Assembly: GCA_023954355.1 (NCBI GenBank)
Contig: JAMLID010000029.1
Span: 1 to 40,057, forward strand
Direction: 5' to 3'
Length of the DNA: 40,057 nt
Source of the DNA: Oligoflexia bacterium
GTDB lineage: Bacteria; Bdellovibrionota; UBA1018; CAIPTA01
The position numbers and the translations under genes are program-made. The stretch's first letter is position 1; the number at the start of each line of letters is the position of its first letter. Shown here piece after piece: positions 16,830 to 25,286 of the stretch. The notes beneath the pieces were generated by a model. That model saw nothing but the letters and a program-made list of their open reading frames with translations. It was not told the DNA's origin and did no database searches.

Positions 16830-17591
16830 TTGAAAAAGAAACACCCCGAACACGTAAACTTAGAGCGCTGGCTAGTTAGTTATGCTGACTTTATTACGCT
16901 TCTGTTTGCGTTCTTCGTAGTTATGTATGCTATGGCAAACCAAGATAAGGCTAAGGTAAAACAGATTACTGATGCAATTGAGCGTACCTTTCGTGGCCCA
17001 TCTACGATGTTAGATATGGGGTCTGGTAGTTCAGTAAGTGTGTTTAGCAATCCATCTACTGACAAAGGGCAAGTAATCGATACGACCATGGGTAGAACTA
17101 ATGCCAGGCCCGATCAAGACCCTGAATTACAAAAAATAGCTTCTCATATTGAAGAGAGTTTGGCTTATCAGTTACAGACTACAGATTTAAAAGATAAGCT
17201 ACGCATTCTTTATGATGATAGAGGTTTAATCATTCGATTTTCTGCGAGTAAGATTTTTGCTCCAGGGCAGGTAGCGGTGAATAAAAGCTTTTGGCCAACT
17301 CTTGATAAGATTTCTGACATTCTTAAAGAAGGTAAGCGTGTAATTCGAGTAGAGGGACATACGGATAATACACCACCACCAGCTGGTAAGTTTGATACGA
17401 ATTGGGAACTCTCTACAGCACGTGCAGCATGGATTGTTCGATATTTAAAAGCAAGAGGTGAGATACCAACAGCTAGGCTATCTGCGGCTGGATTTGCTGA
17501 TGGGCATCCGATCGCTAACAATAATTCTGAAGATGGTCGAGCCATGAATCGTCGGGTAGAAGTTGTTGTGACTAATTTAGTGGTCGAATAA
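16830..17591 (+). CDS. motB: MotB, flagellar stator subunit with OmpA-like peptidoglycan-binding domain
   Basis: The N terminus has the single transmembrane helix with the ion-carrying aspartate (SYADFITLLFAFFVVMYAMA, Asp about residue 20). The periplasmic OmpA-like domain follows, with IRVEGHTDNTPP and NWELSTARAAWIVRYL, which anchor the stator to the cell wall. The start is a TTG at 16830 preceded by GAAGGGG within motA. Proton versus sodium use cannot be settled from this sequence alone. Confidence 0.94.
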   Translation: MKKKHPEHVNLERWLVSYADFITLLFAFFVVMYAMANQDKAKVKQITDAIERTFRGPSTMLDMGSGSSVSVFSNPSTDKGQVIDTTMGRTNARPDQDPELQKIASHIEESLAYQLQTTDLKDKLRILYDDRGLIIRFSASKIFAPGQVAVNKSFWPTLDKISDILKEGKRVIRVEGHTDNTPPPAGKFDTNWELSTARAAWIVRYLKARGEIPTARLSAAGFADGHPIANNNSEDGRAMNRRVEVVVTNLVVE

Positions 17592-17684
17592 ACAGACTTC
17601 AATTCTTAGGGTGTGTTTTCAATTTAGGTAAACTGCGAAGATATTTCTTGATTTACGCATTTGGCTAAATGTTATTTATATTGC

Positions 17685-18218
17685 ATGAATAAAATAATAA
17701 ATCTGGTGTTGTTTCTAAGTGTTTCTTTACTATTTTCTGCTACTGCGCTTGCAGGATCTCTCATAAGCATTGGCGTCGATGCTGGTGATTACGAAAGAAA
17801 TAGATATATTGGAGAAGAAAGTGTTGCCACATTAGATGCCATGAAGAAATTAACTGACTCGTGTTTGCTCATAGGCGGTACAGTATCTAATTTAAACGTA
17901 CATTATGGTAGCTGCTATTGGGGAAGAGCTGGAGAATTAAAAACCTGTAAAGTATTAGCTTCAGCAAATTGTAGTGCTAGTGCTAACAATATAGTGGTCT
18001 TGAATAAAACAGCAAATTTACCTTTAACTGGTGATATTGATGAAGCTATGTTTTCAGTTGATCAAGTTACAAAAAAATTATCTAAAGATGCCTGTTTAGC
18101 ATTGAATGGCAGTGTTAAAAAATCGTTAGAAGTTTCTGGATGCGATGGTAATAACGCTAATGATGACATGATTTGTAGAGGGTCTTCTATCGTACAGTGC
18201 GAGATTTCTGCTTTTTAG
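17685..18218 (+). CDS. Secreted protein with two four-cysteine repeats
   Basis: I place the start at the ATG at 17685, because the signal peptide MNKIINLVLFLSVSLLFSATALAG then begins at residue 1; a TTG at 17661 is in frame but has no ribosome-binding site. The mature part holds two copies of a module of about 37 residues with spacing C-x(15-16)-C-x10-C-x7-C: first copy from SCLLIGGTV to SANC, second from ACLALNGSV to IVQC. Equal spacing suggests a duplicated disulfide-bonded domain. It is not a family I recognise. The end overlaps the convergent TfoX-like gene by 32 bases. Confidence 0.72.
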   Translation: MNKIINLVLFLSVSLLFSATALAGSLISIGVDAGDYERNRYIGEESVATLDAMKKLTDSCLLIGGTVSNLNVHYGSCYWGRAGELKTCKVLASANCSASANNIVVLNKTANLPLTGDIDEAMFSVDQVTKKLSKDACLALNGSVKKSLEVSGCDGNNANDDMICRGSSIVQCEISAF

Positions 18219-18621
18219 GCTTTCTTTTTTTTGGCACCCTTCCGATTCTTTCGTCTCGCTTATGAATGAGTGAGCAAACAAAAAGAGCAGATTCTTCGAA
18301 TTCTTCTTCCATTGAAGGTAGGTTTTGCCAGGCGGTTTCTCCTGGGCCGAAAATCTCTATCGATCGTAAAGAGGGAATCTGTTTTCTTAGGCTAGTATGA
18401 TGCGTTTGATCTGTAGCCAACCATATTCCATTGTCTCTTGGATGATCTTCTCTATCTCGTAGAATGAGAACTATTTTTTCATCTAAATAGATGCCTAAGC
18501 AACCAAACATGGGTTTTGTATAAATGGGTAAATCAGCTAATTCTTCTAGAACAAAAGAAAAAGGAATCTTCTTCTTTTGTTTAGGAGCTACTGATTTCTT
18601 TTTTGCTTTAGTTTTTTTCAA
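18187..18621 (-). CDS. TfoX/Sxy N-terminal domain-like protein
   Basis: A 144-residue, very basic protein. Residues about 20-115 show a TfoX_N-like pattern: FVLEELADL, KPMFGCLGIYLDEKIVLIL, a tryptophan in NGIWLAT, and EESALFVCSLIHKRDERIG. Both ends are lysine/arginine-rich tails, perhaps for nucleic-acid contact. In Enterobacteria, TfoX/Sxy helps activate competence genes, but stand-alone N-domain proteins are widespread and of unknown role. The TTG start at 18621 overlaps the purA stop by 14 bases, so it is expressed as the last gene of a serA-purA unit. Family assignment is tentative. Confidence 0.55.
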   Translation of the reverse strand: MKKTKAKKKSVAPKQKKKIPFSFVLEELADLPIYTKPMFGCLGIYLDEKIVLILRDREDHPRDNGIWLATDQTHHTSLRKQIPSLRSIEIFGPGETAWQNLPSMEEEFEESALFVCSLIHKRDERIGRVPKKRKPKKQKSRTVR

Positions 18622-19909
18622 ACGGATTTCGGATTTCTACGGTTTGCGCTCTATCTGGACCGACAGATAAGAGAGCTGTTTTTACACCTAAAGAATCTTC
18701 TATAAAGCTAATATAATCTCGCATCGCAGAGGGAACCGCTTTTTCGTTGGTTAAGTCTGTAACAGACTCAGACCACGATTTAAGTGTTTTATAAACAGGC
18801 GTTAATTGTTCAAGAGTTGAAATCTCTGCAGGGATGGTTTGAAATTTTTTACCTTTATACTCATAGGCAGTACATACCTTGATTTCATCCAAGCCTGATA
18901 AAACATCAAGTTTCATGAGCGCAAGGCCTGTAAATCCATTCATGTTTTTAGAGTGACGAAGAGCAACTAGATCAAGCCAGCCGCAGCGCCTTTTTCTACC
19001 TGTAGTTGCTCCAAATTCGTTACCTACTTGTTGCAGTCTTTCACCTACACTATCATTAAGTTCTGTTGGGAAAGGTCCGCTACCCACTCGTGTGGTATAG
19101 GCCTTTGTAATAGCAATCACTTCATCTACGATATTTGGAGGTATGCCAGCGCCCGTACAAGCACCACCACTTGTTGTGTTCGAGCTAGTAACAAAAGGAT
19201 AAGTCCCCTGATCGATATCTAAAAGAGCGCCTTGTGCGCCTTCAAAAAGGATTTTCTTTTTGGCTTCAAGTGCATCACTTACAAGCTCATTTGCATCGAT
19301 AATATAGGATTTTATTTTTTCTCCTAGTTCAGCATATTGATCTGCAAGTTTTGAAGCAGAAAAGGTGTCTGCTCCATAAAGCTCTTTAAAAAGAACATTT
19401 TTTTCCAATAAAGATTCTTCAATTCTGGCTTCTAAGTGTTTATGGCTTAAGAGATCGCCAACTCGTATGCCTAAACGTGAAGTTTTATCAGAATATGCGG
19501 GGCCAATGCCACGACCAGTGGTTCCTATATTTGTCGCACCACGCTTCTTCTCACGCATTTGATCTAAGATTTTGTGATAAGGCATAATCACATGAGCGCG
19601 ATCGCTGAGAAATACTTTTGATGTTTTAAGATATCCCTTTTGTTTTAGCGTTTCAATTTCACTCAAGAAAATTTCAATATCAACAACAGTACCATTAGCA
19701 ATTAGACACGATTTATTTTCGTGTAGTGAGGCTGCTGGCACAAGGTGGAGCACAACTTTTTTCCCATCGACAACGAGAGTGTGTCCTGCATTATTTCCAC
19801 CTTGGAATCGAATGATTACATCTGCATGTTTTCCATAAATATCTACTACTTTACCTTTACCCTCGTCACCCCACTGGGCTCCGACTACTGCAACATTAGA
19901 ATTAGCCAT
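18608..19909 (-). CDS. purA: Adenylosuccinate synthetase (PurA)
   Basis: Catalyses the GTP-dependent joining of IMP and aspartate, the first committed step to AMP. The N-terminal motif GAQWGDEGKGKVVD with catalytic Asp15, the HTLV segment with His43, GRGIGPAYSDKTSRLGIRVGDLL, the GTP-binding VLSGLDEIKVCTAY region, and the SVGPDRAQTVEI tail are all present. Length (433) is normal for the family. The ATG overlaps the serA stop by eight bases, and the TfoX-like gene overlaps its end, so three genes form one unit. Confidence 0.97.
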   Translation of the reverse strand: MANSNVAVVGAQWGDEGKGKVVDIYGKHADVIIRFQGGNNAGHTLVVDGKKVVLHLVPAASLHENKSCLIANGTVVDIEIFLSEIETLKQKGYLKTSKVFLSDRAHVIMPYHKILDQMREKKRGATNIGTTGRGIGPAYSDKTSRLGIRVGDLLSHKHLEARIEESLLEKNVLFKELYGADTFSASKLADQYAELGEKIKSYIIDANELVSDALEAKKKILFEGAQGALLDIDQGTYPFVTSSNTTSGGACTGAGIPPNIVDEVIAITKAYTTRVGSGPFPTELNDSVGERLQQVGNEFGATTGRKRRCGWLDLVALRHSKNMNGFTGLALMKLDVLSGLDEIKVCTAYEYKGKKFQTIPAEISTLEQLTPVYKTLKSWSESVTDLTNEKAVPSAMRDYISFIEDSLGVKTALLSVGPDRAQTVEIRNPFEKN

Positions 19910-20870
19910 TATTTACCGCCGTTGTTGTTTTTCCTTCTTTAAAATAATCCACTAAGTATCGACCCGCTGCGATTCCCACTTTTTTTTGCGCTTCTTTTGT
20001 TGCTGCTCCAATATGTGGTGTGCAAATTACTTTTGGGTGCATAACTAATGGATCATCTTTAGATACGGGTTCTTTCTCAAATACGTCTAAGCCAGCACCC
20101 GATAGTTTTCCGTTATTGAGTGCTTCTAGCAAGTCTTTTTCATTTACGATTCCACCACGAGAGCAGTTGATGAAGTATGATCCATCTTTCAGTTTATCAA
20201 ATTGAGTTTTGCCAATAGAATTTTTTGTTTTTTCCATGAGAGGAATATGTAAGCTGATCATGGTAGCAGTTGAAAAAACGTCATCAATGGATGAGCACCA
20301 GGTTTGAACAAAGTTATATTCTTTATTTTGTTTTAATTTTTCTGCGTTCGGATCAAAAGCTATAACTTTCATGCCCAAGGCATTTGCGCTTTTTCCTACG
20401 ATTCCACCGATGGCTCCAAATCCGATCACGCCCAAGGTTCTCCCTGAAAGCTCTTGTCCTACAAGCTCTTTCTTTTCCCATAAATTGGCTTTCATCCCTG
20501 CGGTAGCTCTTGGAATTTCTCTTAATAATCCTAGCATTAATCCAAGTGATAACTCAGCGACAGCATTGTTGTTTTCGCCTGGGCAATTAAATACAAGTAC
20601 ATTTTTTTTCGTAGCGTGCTCTACATCTACGTTATCTACGCCGGCACCAGCTCTCATGATCATTTTTAATTTTGATCCAGCATCAATTAAATCTTTGGTC
20701 ATTTTTGTGGCAGAGCGAATCGCTACAGCTTCATATTCAGGAAGAATTTTTATTAATGACTCTTTATCAATAGCTTTGTGAAAAGTGATGTCGAAGAGAT
20801 CACTTTTATTAAGAATGTCCATACCATCATTTGATAAGCCGTCAGTGATAAGGAGTTTAATTTTTGCCAT
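19902..20870 (-). CDS. serA: D-3-phosphoglycerate dehydrogenase-like 2-hydroxyacid dehydrogenase
   Basis: A 322-residue NAD-dependent D-2-hydroxyacid dehydrogenase. The nucleotide-binding loop is GVIGFGAIGGIVGK, the substrate arginine lies in NCSRGGIVNE, the catalytic glutamate in DVFEKEP and the histidine in TPHIGAAT. RAGAGVDNVD and CPGENNNAVAELSLGL are typical of SerA, so serine biosynthesis from 3-phosphoglycerate is the most likely role. It lacks the C-terminal ACT regulatory domain, hence the short form, which is not expected to be serine-inhibited by that route. Confidence 0.85.
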   Translation of the reverse strand: MAKIKLLITDGLSNDGMDILNKSDLFDITFHKAIDKESLIKILPEYEAVAIRSATKMTKDLIDAGSKLKMIMRAGAGVDNVDVEHATKKNVLVFNCPGENNNAVAELSLGLMLGLLREIPRATAGMKANLWEKKELVGQELSGRTLGVIGFGAIGGIVGKSANALGMKVIAFDPNAEKLKQNKEYNFVQTWCSSIDDVFSTATMISLHIPLMEKTKNSIGKTQFDKLKDGSYFINCSRGGIVNEKDLLEALNNGKLSGAGLDVFEKEPVSKDDPLVMHPKVICTPHIGAATKEAQKKVGIAAGRYLVDYFKEGKTTTAVNNG

Positions 20871-20911
20871 ACGATTTCTGCCTTTCTTGATTGTTCAAAA
20901 ACGAACAGCCC

Positions 20912-20941
20912 ATCATAGCGTAAACAAAAGCGCAGTGGTAA
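20912..20941 (-). promoter_or_regulatory. Candidate promoter of serA-purA
   Basis: On the minus strand TTACCA (20941-20936), an 18-base spacer and TATGAT (20917-20912) form a plausible sigma-70-like promoter about 45 bases upstream of the serA ATG. The leader contains a short TGTTC/GAACA hairpin and an AAAGG ribosome-binding site. Confidence 0.35.
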
Positions 20942-21009
20942 AAAAATAGCTGACAAAGCGTAAAGAGACTGAATCGACCAGATAGCAGTGTTTTAAATTA
21001 AAACGCACT

Positions 21010-21060
21010 GCTTAAAAGTAAAAAATCCCTCTGCAGCGAAGCAGAAGGATTCTTTTAAGC
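21010..21060 (-). terminator. Strong intrinsic terminator after the small gene and sigma-54 activator
   Basis: A perfect 11-base-pair stem (AATCCCTCTGC 21024-21034, GCAGAAGGATT 21041-21051, pairing with one G-U) closes a six-base loop, inside an outer pair of arms (GCTTAAAAG 21010-21018, CTTTTAAGC 21052-21060). On the minus strand it is followed by TTTTTACTTTT. It ends the unit of the activator and the 71-residue gene, and it could also stop plus-strand transcription. Confidence 0.8.
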
Positions 21061-21078
21061 ACTAAGTTTAGTAATTCT

Positions 21079-21294
21079 TTAGTGTTTCTTTTTTGCAGCT
21101 CTTTGCTGAGCCTTTTGTTCTCTAAGCTTATCCATAATAGCAATAGATTCAGCTCTTAGATCGTTATCGTGAACGAAGCGATAAAAAGCTTCCATATCAG
21201 CTTGTTGGCGAAAATTCTTAGGCACGCCACCAACAAGAGGATTCTTCATTGCGCCTTCTGTCAATTCTAATTCATTTTCTTCCATTGTTGTCAT
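21079..21294 (-). CDS. Small hypothetical protein downstream of sigma-54 activator
   Basis: A 71-residue soluble protein: an acidic N terminus, a central NPLVGGVPKNFRQQADMEAFYRFV stretch, and a lysine/arginine-rich C-terminal tail (REQKAQQRAAKKKH). The ribosome-binding site AAAAGGAG, six bases before the ATG at 21294, is strong, and a good terminator follows, which supports a real gene. It starts 19 bases after the activator and is likely co-transcribed. No known family. Confidence 0.7.
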   Translation of the reverse strand: MTTMEENELELTEGAMKNPLVGGVPKNFRQQADMEAFYRFVHDNDLRAESIAIMDKLREQKAQQRAAKKKH

Positions 21295-21313
21295 GTGGGG
21301 CTCCTTTTCGCGA

Positions 21314-22984
21314 TTATTGAATCGTATTTGTAGGACTCTCTACCATATTAGCAGGTGAGTTATCCAATAATCCATACCGATGCAGCTTGTTATACAAAGT
21401 TTTTATAGTAATACCTAAAACTTTGGCTGTTTTGGTTTTATTACCTTGCTGGTAAGCAAGCATTTGTAGGATATGGTTTTTTTCTAAATCTTCTAATGTC
21501 ATAGCAATAGAGGTTTGATTAGACGAGTTAGAACCGTCTTCATTCGCTTTTCCTTTTGCCATACGAATATTGAAAGGAAGATCTTCTAAGCGAATCTCAG
21601 GGCCGTCTACTAGAATCTTCAACTGTTCAACAGTGTTTTGAAGTTCACGAATGTTTCCAGGCCATCCGTAATTTTTAAGTGCTTCTACTGCTTTAGGGTG
21701 GATTGTAAGTATTCTTGCACTACCGAATTTTGAACTTGATAAGAAGCGATTTACTAATAAAGAAATATCTTCAGGGCGCTTTCGTAAAGGAGGAACTCGA
21801 AGCGTGATAGTATTTAATCGGTAGAATAAATCTTCTCTAAATCTTCCGGCTTTTACTTCTTGTTCTAAATCTCTATTCGTTGCGGATAAAACACGTACGT
21901 CTACTCGAATAGGAGATTTACCACCAATGCGATACATCTCACCTTCTTGCAAGAAACGAAGTAGTTTGGCTTGGATGCTTAGGCTCATTTCACCAATCTC
22001 GTCTAAGAAGAGTGTTCCGCCATCGGCAGTTTCTGCTAAACCGATTTTTTGTGCTACAGCTCCAGTGAATGCGCCTTTTTCGTGTCCGAAAAGTTCGCTT
22101 TCTAAAAGGCTTTCTTGAAGAGCGCCACAGTTGATTGTCACGAAAGGATTTTCTGTACGGTCAGATTGTTTATGAATTCTATGCGCTACTAGTTCTTTCC
22201 CTGTGCCGCTTTCTCCTTGGATTAAAACAGAAACTCTTGTAGGAGCAATTTTATCGATCATGCTCATTAACGAGTTAACTGCGATAGATTGACCAACGAT
22301 TTCTTTCGAATCTGCTGTACGGCTTACGATTGTTTTCAAAACTCTATTTTCTTTTTGTAATAATTTTTGCTGATCAAGAATTCGTTCATTAGCGACAACT
22401 AATTCTTGGGTTTTAAGCTCTACGTTTTTTTGTAGTTCTTTATTGAAGTCACTTACTTTCGTATATAATTTCGCACTTGAAAGAGCCAAAGAAACTTGGG
22501 CACCAATACTTTCCATTAGAGTTAAATCGTCATCACCAAAAGCATTTGATTCAGCTGCTTCAACGTTGAGTACCCCAATCAAGCCTTGATCAGCGTCGAT
22601 AATAGGTACAGCTAGAGCAGATTTTGTCTCAATAGGTAGTCGTAATGAAGTAAAGTTATTGTCTTTACTTACCTCATTAGAAAGGTAAGCTTGTTTATTC
22701 TTAATTACGAATCCAATGATCCCTTCATTTTTTAGTTGAAAGCCAGGAGATAAAAAATTTGCATATGCGCCTTCATGAGCTTGAAGAGTGGCATTTCCAC
22801 TTTGGTCAACAGTCCATAAACTAATGTAGTAGTAGTTAAAGTGTGATTGGATAATTTTTAAGGTTTCTTTATATAAATTGTCTGCGTTTAAAAGCGATTG
22901 CAGTCGATGACTTAGCTCGTTTAAGGTTCTAAGCTGTGTTCTTTGCTTCGACTTAAGCTCTTCTTCCTTCAAAGAATTTAGCAT
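21314..22984 (-). CDS. Sigma-54-dependent transcriptional activator with GAF sensor
   Basis: The domain order is an N-terminal GAF domain (about 25-170, with IGVLNVEAAESNAFGDDDL), a short coiled coil, the AAA+ domain, and a Fis-type helix-turn-helix (NKTKTAKVLGITIKTLYNKL). The AAA+ domain carries Walker A GESGTGKE, the sigma-54-contacting GAFTGA loop, and GGTLFLDEIGEM. The GAF domain replaces a receiver, so control is probably by small-molecule binding rather than phosphorylation; the ligand is unknown. I start at the ATG at 22984, preceded by AAAAGGA; an in-frame TTG at 23014 lacks such a site. The target promoters are not known. Confidence 0.93.
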   Translation of the reverse strand: MLNSLKEEELKSKQRTQLRTLNELSHRLQSLLNADNLYKETLKIIQSHFNYYYISLWTVDQSGNATLQAHEGAYANFLSPGFQLKNEGIIGFVIKNKQAYLSNEVSKDNNFTSLRLPIETKSALAVPIIDADQGLIGVLNVEAAESNAFGDDDLTLMESIGAQVSLALSSAKLYTKVSDFNKELQKNVELKTQELVVANERILDQQKLLQKENRVLKTIVSRTADSKEIVGQSIAVNSLMSMIDKIAPTRVSVLIQGESGTGKELVAHRIHKQSDRTENPFVTINCGALQESLLESELFGHEKGAFTGAVAQKIGLAETADGGTLFLDEIGEMSLSIQAKLLRFLQEGEMYRIGGKSPIRVDVRVLSATNRDLEQEVKAGRFREDLFYRLNTITLRVPPLRKRPEDISLLVNRFLSSSKFGSARILTIHPKAVEALKNYGWPGNIRELQNTVEQLKILVDGPEIRLEDLPFNIRMAKGKANEDGSNSSNQTSIAMTLEDLEKNHILQMLAYQQGNKTKTAKVLGITIKTLYNKLHRYGLLDNSPANMVESPTNTIQ

Positions 22985-23044
22985 TTTTTTATATCCTTTT
23001 TTTAGGAACCTCAATAGTAGGTTCTATTGGTTTTGGCGCGTTGC

Positions 23045-23073
23045 ATAATATAAAAAATATAGGGGAAAATCAA
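23045..23073 (-). promoter_or_regulatory. Promoter of the GAF/sigma-54 activator gene
   Basis: On the minus strand TTGATT (23073-23068), a 17-base spacer and TATTAT (23050-23045) form a well-spaced sigma-70-like promoter about 60 bases before the ATG. The leader contains a GAACCT/AGGTTC hairpin just before the ribosome-binding site. Confidence 0.5.
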
Positions 23074-23106
23074 CACAATTTATCGTGTATTAAAGCGTTT
23101 TGTTTG

Positions 23107-23152
23107 TAAGTAATTGAATTTACTTAATTTATTATCCGGAAAAAATTACTTA
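23107..23152. repeat. Phased TTACTTA heptamers upstream of the activator promoter
   Basis: TAAGTAA (23107-23113), TTACTTA (23120-23126) and TTACTTA (23146-23152) are exact copies of one heptamer, the first inverted. Their starts are 13 and 26 bases apart. They lie between the tolB stop codon and the activator promoter. Either an activator or repressor binding array, or a chance pattern in AT-rich DNA. Confidence 0.35.
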
Positions 23153-23169
23153 TAAGTTAGCCCTATAGA

Positions 23170-24492
23170 TTATTCTGTTGGGCTCCATTTAGGGGCTTCG
23201 CAGTTTCCAAAGTCAGAGGTGATCTGGCGATGAACCGTATTGTCCGTATTTGTTATATAAAGATTTTTTTTACCTTTTCGGTTCGAAGAATAAACCAGAA
23301 AGTAACCATCCGGGGCAAAGTCTGGGTCTTCATTATTCCCCATATTCTTTGTTAGCCTTTCGATATTAGTGCCATTTGGGTCCATAATAAAAATATCGAA
23401 TTTTCCTGCGTCCCATCCTGCAAAAGCGATTTTATTTCCAAGAGGAGACCACGTGGGAGTGGCGTTATAGTACCCAGCATATGTTAGGCGCTGAATATTG
23501 GCTCCTGTTGAGTCCATCGTATACACCATAGGGCGACCAGGACGGTCTGAAACGAAGGCTATTTTTTTTCCGTCGTGACTCCATGCTGGATCAACATCTA
23601 GCCCATAGGAGTTCGTAATTCGCTGTACGACTTTTGAGTCTGGATCCATTAAAAAAATCTCTGGATTTCCTGGAAAGCTCATGGTGAGTGCAAGTTTTTG
23701 TCCGTTAGGAGAAAAAGCAGCTCCAGAGTTGATTCCAGCGCGATTAGAGATCATCCGAATTTTTCCTGATTTTAAATTATAGATAAACAAATTATGGTTT
23801 CTTACATTCTTATTGTTTTTGGTAATTGCAGTAAAAACGATTTCAGAGCCATCGGGTTTCCAAGCAGGGGCCATGGCATGAGAAAAACGAGAAGTTACTT
23901 TCACAGGATTATATCCATCGTAATCCATAACGTAGATTTCTTTTTTTCCTGTTTTGTCAGATACGAAAGCAATCTTAGAGGTGAAGGGGCCTTTTTTACC
24001 AGTGAGGGCAAAAAGAACATCATTAGAAATAGTGTGGGCCATTTTTCGTGCAGCAGAGACACTAGATTTATAGCGTTTTGCTAGAATCTGTCTTCCGCTT
24101 TGGGTGGCATATAAAAAAAGCTCCATATCAATACGATCACCACTGATAGATCCCTTGGCCTTTATCAGAAAGTCTGCACCTATTGTGGTCCAATTGCTCA
24201 TCTTGAATGACCCTAAAGTGATCCCAGATGTAGAGGGGTTTTCAATGAATGCAGAAGGGCTAAGAAAGTCAAAGAGACCCGAGAAAGATAAATCTTCCAT
24301 TACGATTTCTCTCGTACTGCGAAGCGTGCCAGTACCATCATTACTTGCTGTAATAATCGGAAAAGCAACTATAGATTTTTTTGTTCTCGCTTCACCAACA
24401 GCGATTTTTATCAAAGGCTCATCGGCATAGCTTTTATAAGAAATTGAAAAACTGACTAAAACACTTAAACCAAAAAATAAAACAGACTTCAT
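23170..24492 (-). CDS. tolB: TolB, periplasmic beta-propeller of the Tol system
   Basis: Signal peptide MKSVLFFGLSVLVSFSISYKSYA, an N-terminal alpha/beta domain (about 25-165), then a six-bladed propeller shown by repeated WSPDG-type sheets: PAWKPDGSEIVF, AAFSPNGQKLAL, PAWSHDGKKIAFVSD, PTWSPLGNKIAF, PDFAPDGYFLVYSS. TolB links TolA to Pal and to outer-membrane proteins to hold the envelope together and pull the outer membrane in during division. The ATG overlaps the tolA stop by four bases (ATGA). No pal gene follows; the next gene downstream is the sigma-54 activator. Confidence 0.95.
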   Translation of the reverse strand: MKSVLFFGLSVLVSFSISYKSYADEPLIKIAVGEARTKKSIVAFPIITASNDGTGTLRSTREIVMEDLSFSGLFDFLSPSAFIENPSTSGITLGSFKMSNWTTIGADFLIKAKGSISGDRIDMELFLYATQSGRQILAKRYKSSVSAARKMAHTISNDVLFALTGKKGPFTSKIAFVSDKTGKKEIYVMDYDGYNPVKVTSRFSHAMAPAWKPDGSEIVFTAITKNNKNVRNHNLFIYNLKSGKIRMISNRAGINSGAAFSPNGQKLALTMSFPGNPEIFLMDPDSKVVQRITNSYGLDVDPAWSHDGKKIAFVSDRPGRPMVYTMDSTGANIQRLTYAGYYNATPTWSPLGNKIAFAGWDAGKFDIFIMDPNGTNIERLTKNMGNNEDPDFAPDGYFLVYSSNRKGKKNLYITNTDNTVHRQITSDFGNCEAPKWSPTE

Positions 24493-25286
24493 AAAGGAAA
24501 TAATACCTCCATACCAGAATTGCGCAACGGTCTCGCTAATTCTTCTGGTGGAGGGGCAAAGGGGGCGCTTCTATTGATTGCACTTTTCACGTTATCGTCA
24601 AAAGCGTCATTATTTGAGCTTTGCATAAATTGATAACGAACCAAATTGCCTTTTCCATCTATATAAATCCTGACAACCGCACGTAGACCTTGGTCTTGAA
24701 GCCAAACCGGCAAGCTCCAGTTATTTCGCAATCTATCGGTAATATGCCCTGCATAGGCATTAATGGTTTGCTCTAATGCTCCAGTCGCGCTTGTCCCTTG
24801 GTTTATTTGGTTACCCTTGAGGGCTGAGCGATAGGCTTCTTCAAATCGTTTGAGGTCTTCTTCGCGCTTTTTTAAATCTTTATTGTCCACCGTATTTCTT
24901 TTTGGTTTAGGAGGCTCTGGTTTTTTTGCAGCGGCTTTTCGGATTCGTTCTAAAACACTTTGTGCCTCTTTTTGCACTTCTTTTTCTCTTTTTTCAGGCG
25001 CTTCCATTTCTTTTTCATCAGGCTCTGATTCTGCAACTTCTTGCTTCGGTGGAGGAGCATCTTTTACGGGTAAGGTAATATCCACAGTTTTCGTCTCTTG
25101 ATTTTTCAGTTGGTCCGGTAACGCTACTAAATCTAATTGCACTGTAGGTTGAATGAGAACAGGCGTTCCAGGATTCCAAAACGAATAGAGAAGGGCAAAA
25201 AGAAAAAATCCCAAATGAAGGCTAAGCGATACTTTTAGGTAGTATCCCAGCTTATTGGGATTTTGTTCGTTTTGATTTGGGATCAT
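24489..25286 (-). CDS. tolA: TolA/TonB-like energy-transducing protein
   Basis: An N-terminal transmembrane anchor (VSLSLHLGFFLFALLYSF, about 19-36) is followed by a long charged periplasmic region rich in Pro, Glu and Lys (about 70-150). The C-terminal TonB/TolA-type domain follows: YAGHITDRLRNNWSLP, AVVRIYIDGKGNLV, SSNNDAFDDNVKSAI and APFAPPPEEL. It spans the periplasm, carrying energy from TolQR to TolB/Pal. The position between tolR and tolB, with four-base overlaps on both sides, supports TolA rather than TonB. Confidence 0.9.
   Translation of the reverse strand: MIPNQNEQNPNKLGYYLKVSLSLHLGFFLFALLYSFWNPGTPVLIQPTVQLDLVALPDQLKNQETKTVDITLPVKDAPPPKQEVAESEPDEKEMEAPEKREKEVQKEAQSVLERIRKAAAKKPEPPKPKRNTVDNKDLKKREEDLKRFEEAYRSALKGNQINQGTSATGALEQTINAYAGHITDRLRNNWSLPVWLQDQGLRAVVRIYIDGKGNLVRYQFMQSSNNDAFDDNVKSAINRSAPFAPPPEELARPLRNSGMEVLFPL

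Noticed and set aside
19028..19222. Plus-strand frame inside purA
   Set aside because: It lies fully within a well-supported gene on the other strand and encodes nothing recognisable; other antisense frames over uvrC, tolB, serA and the acyl-CoA dehydrogenase were dropped for the same reason.
23031..23045. Sigma-54-type -24/-12 promoter (TTGGCGCGTTGC)
   Set aside because: The GG and GC elements are six bases apart instead of ten, and the element points away from the nearest gene.
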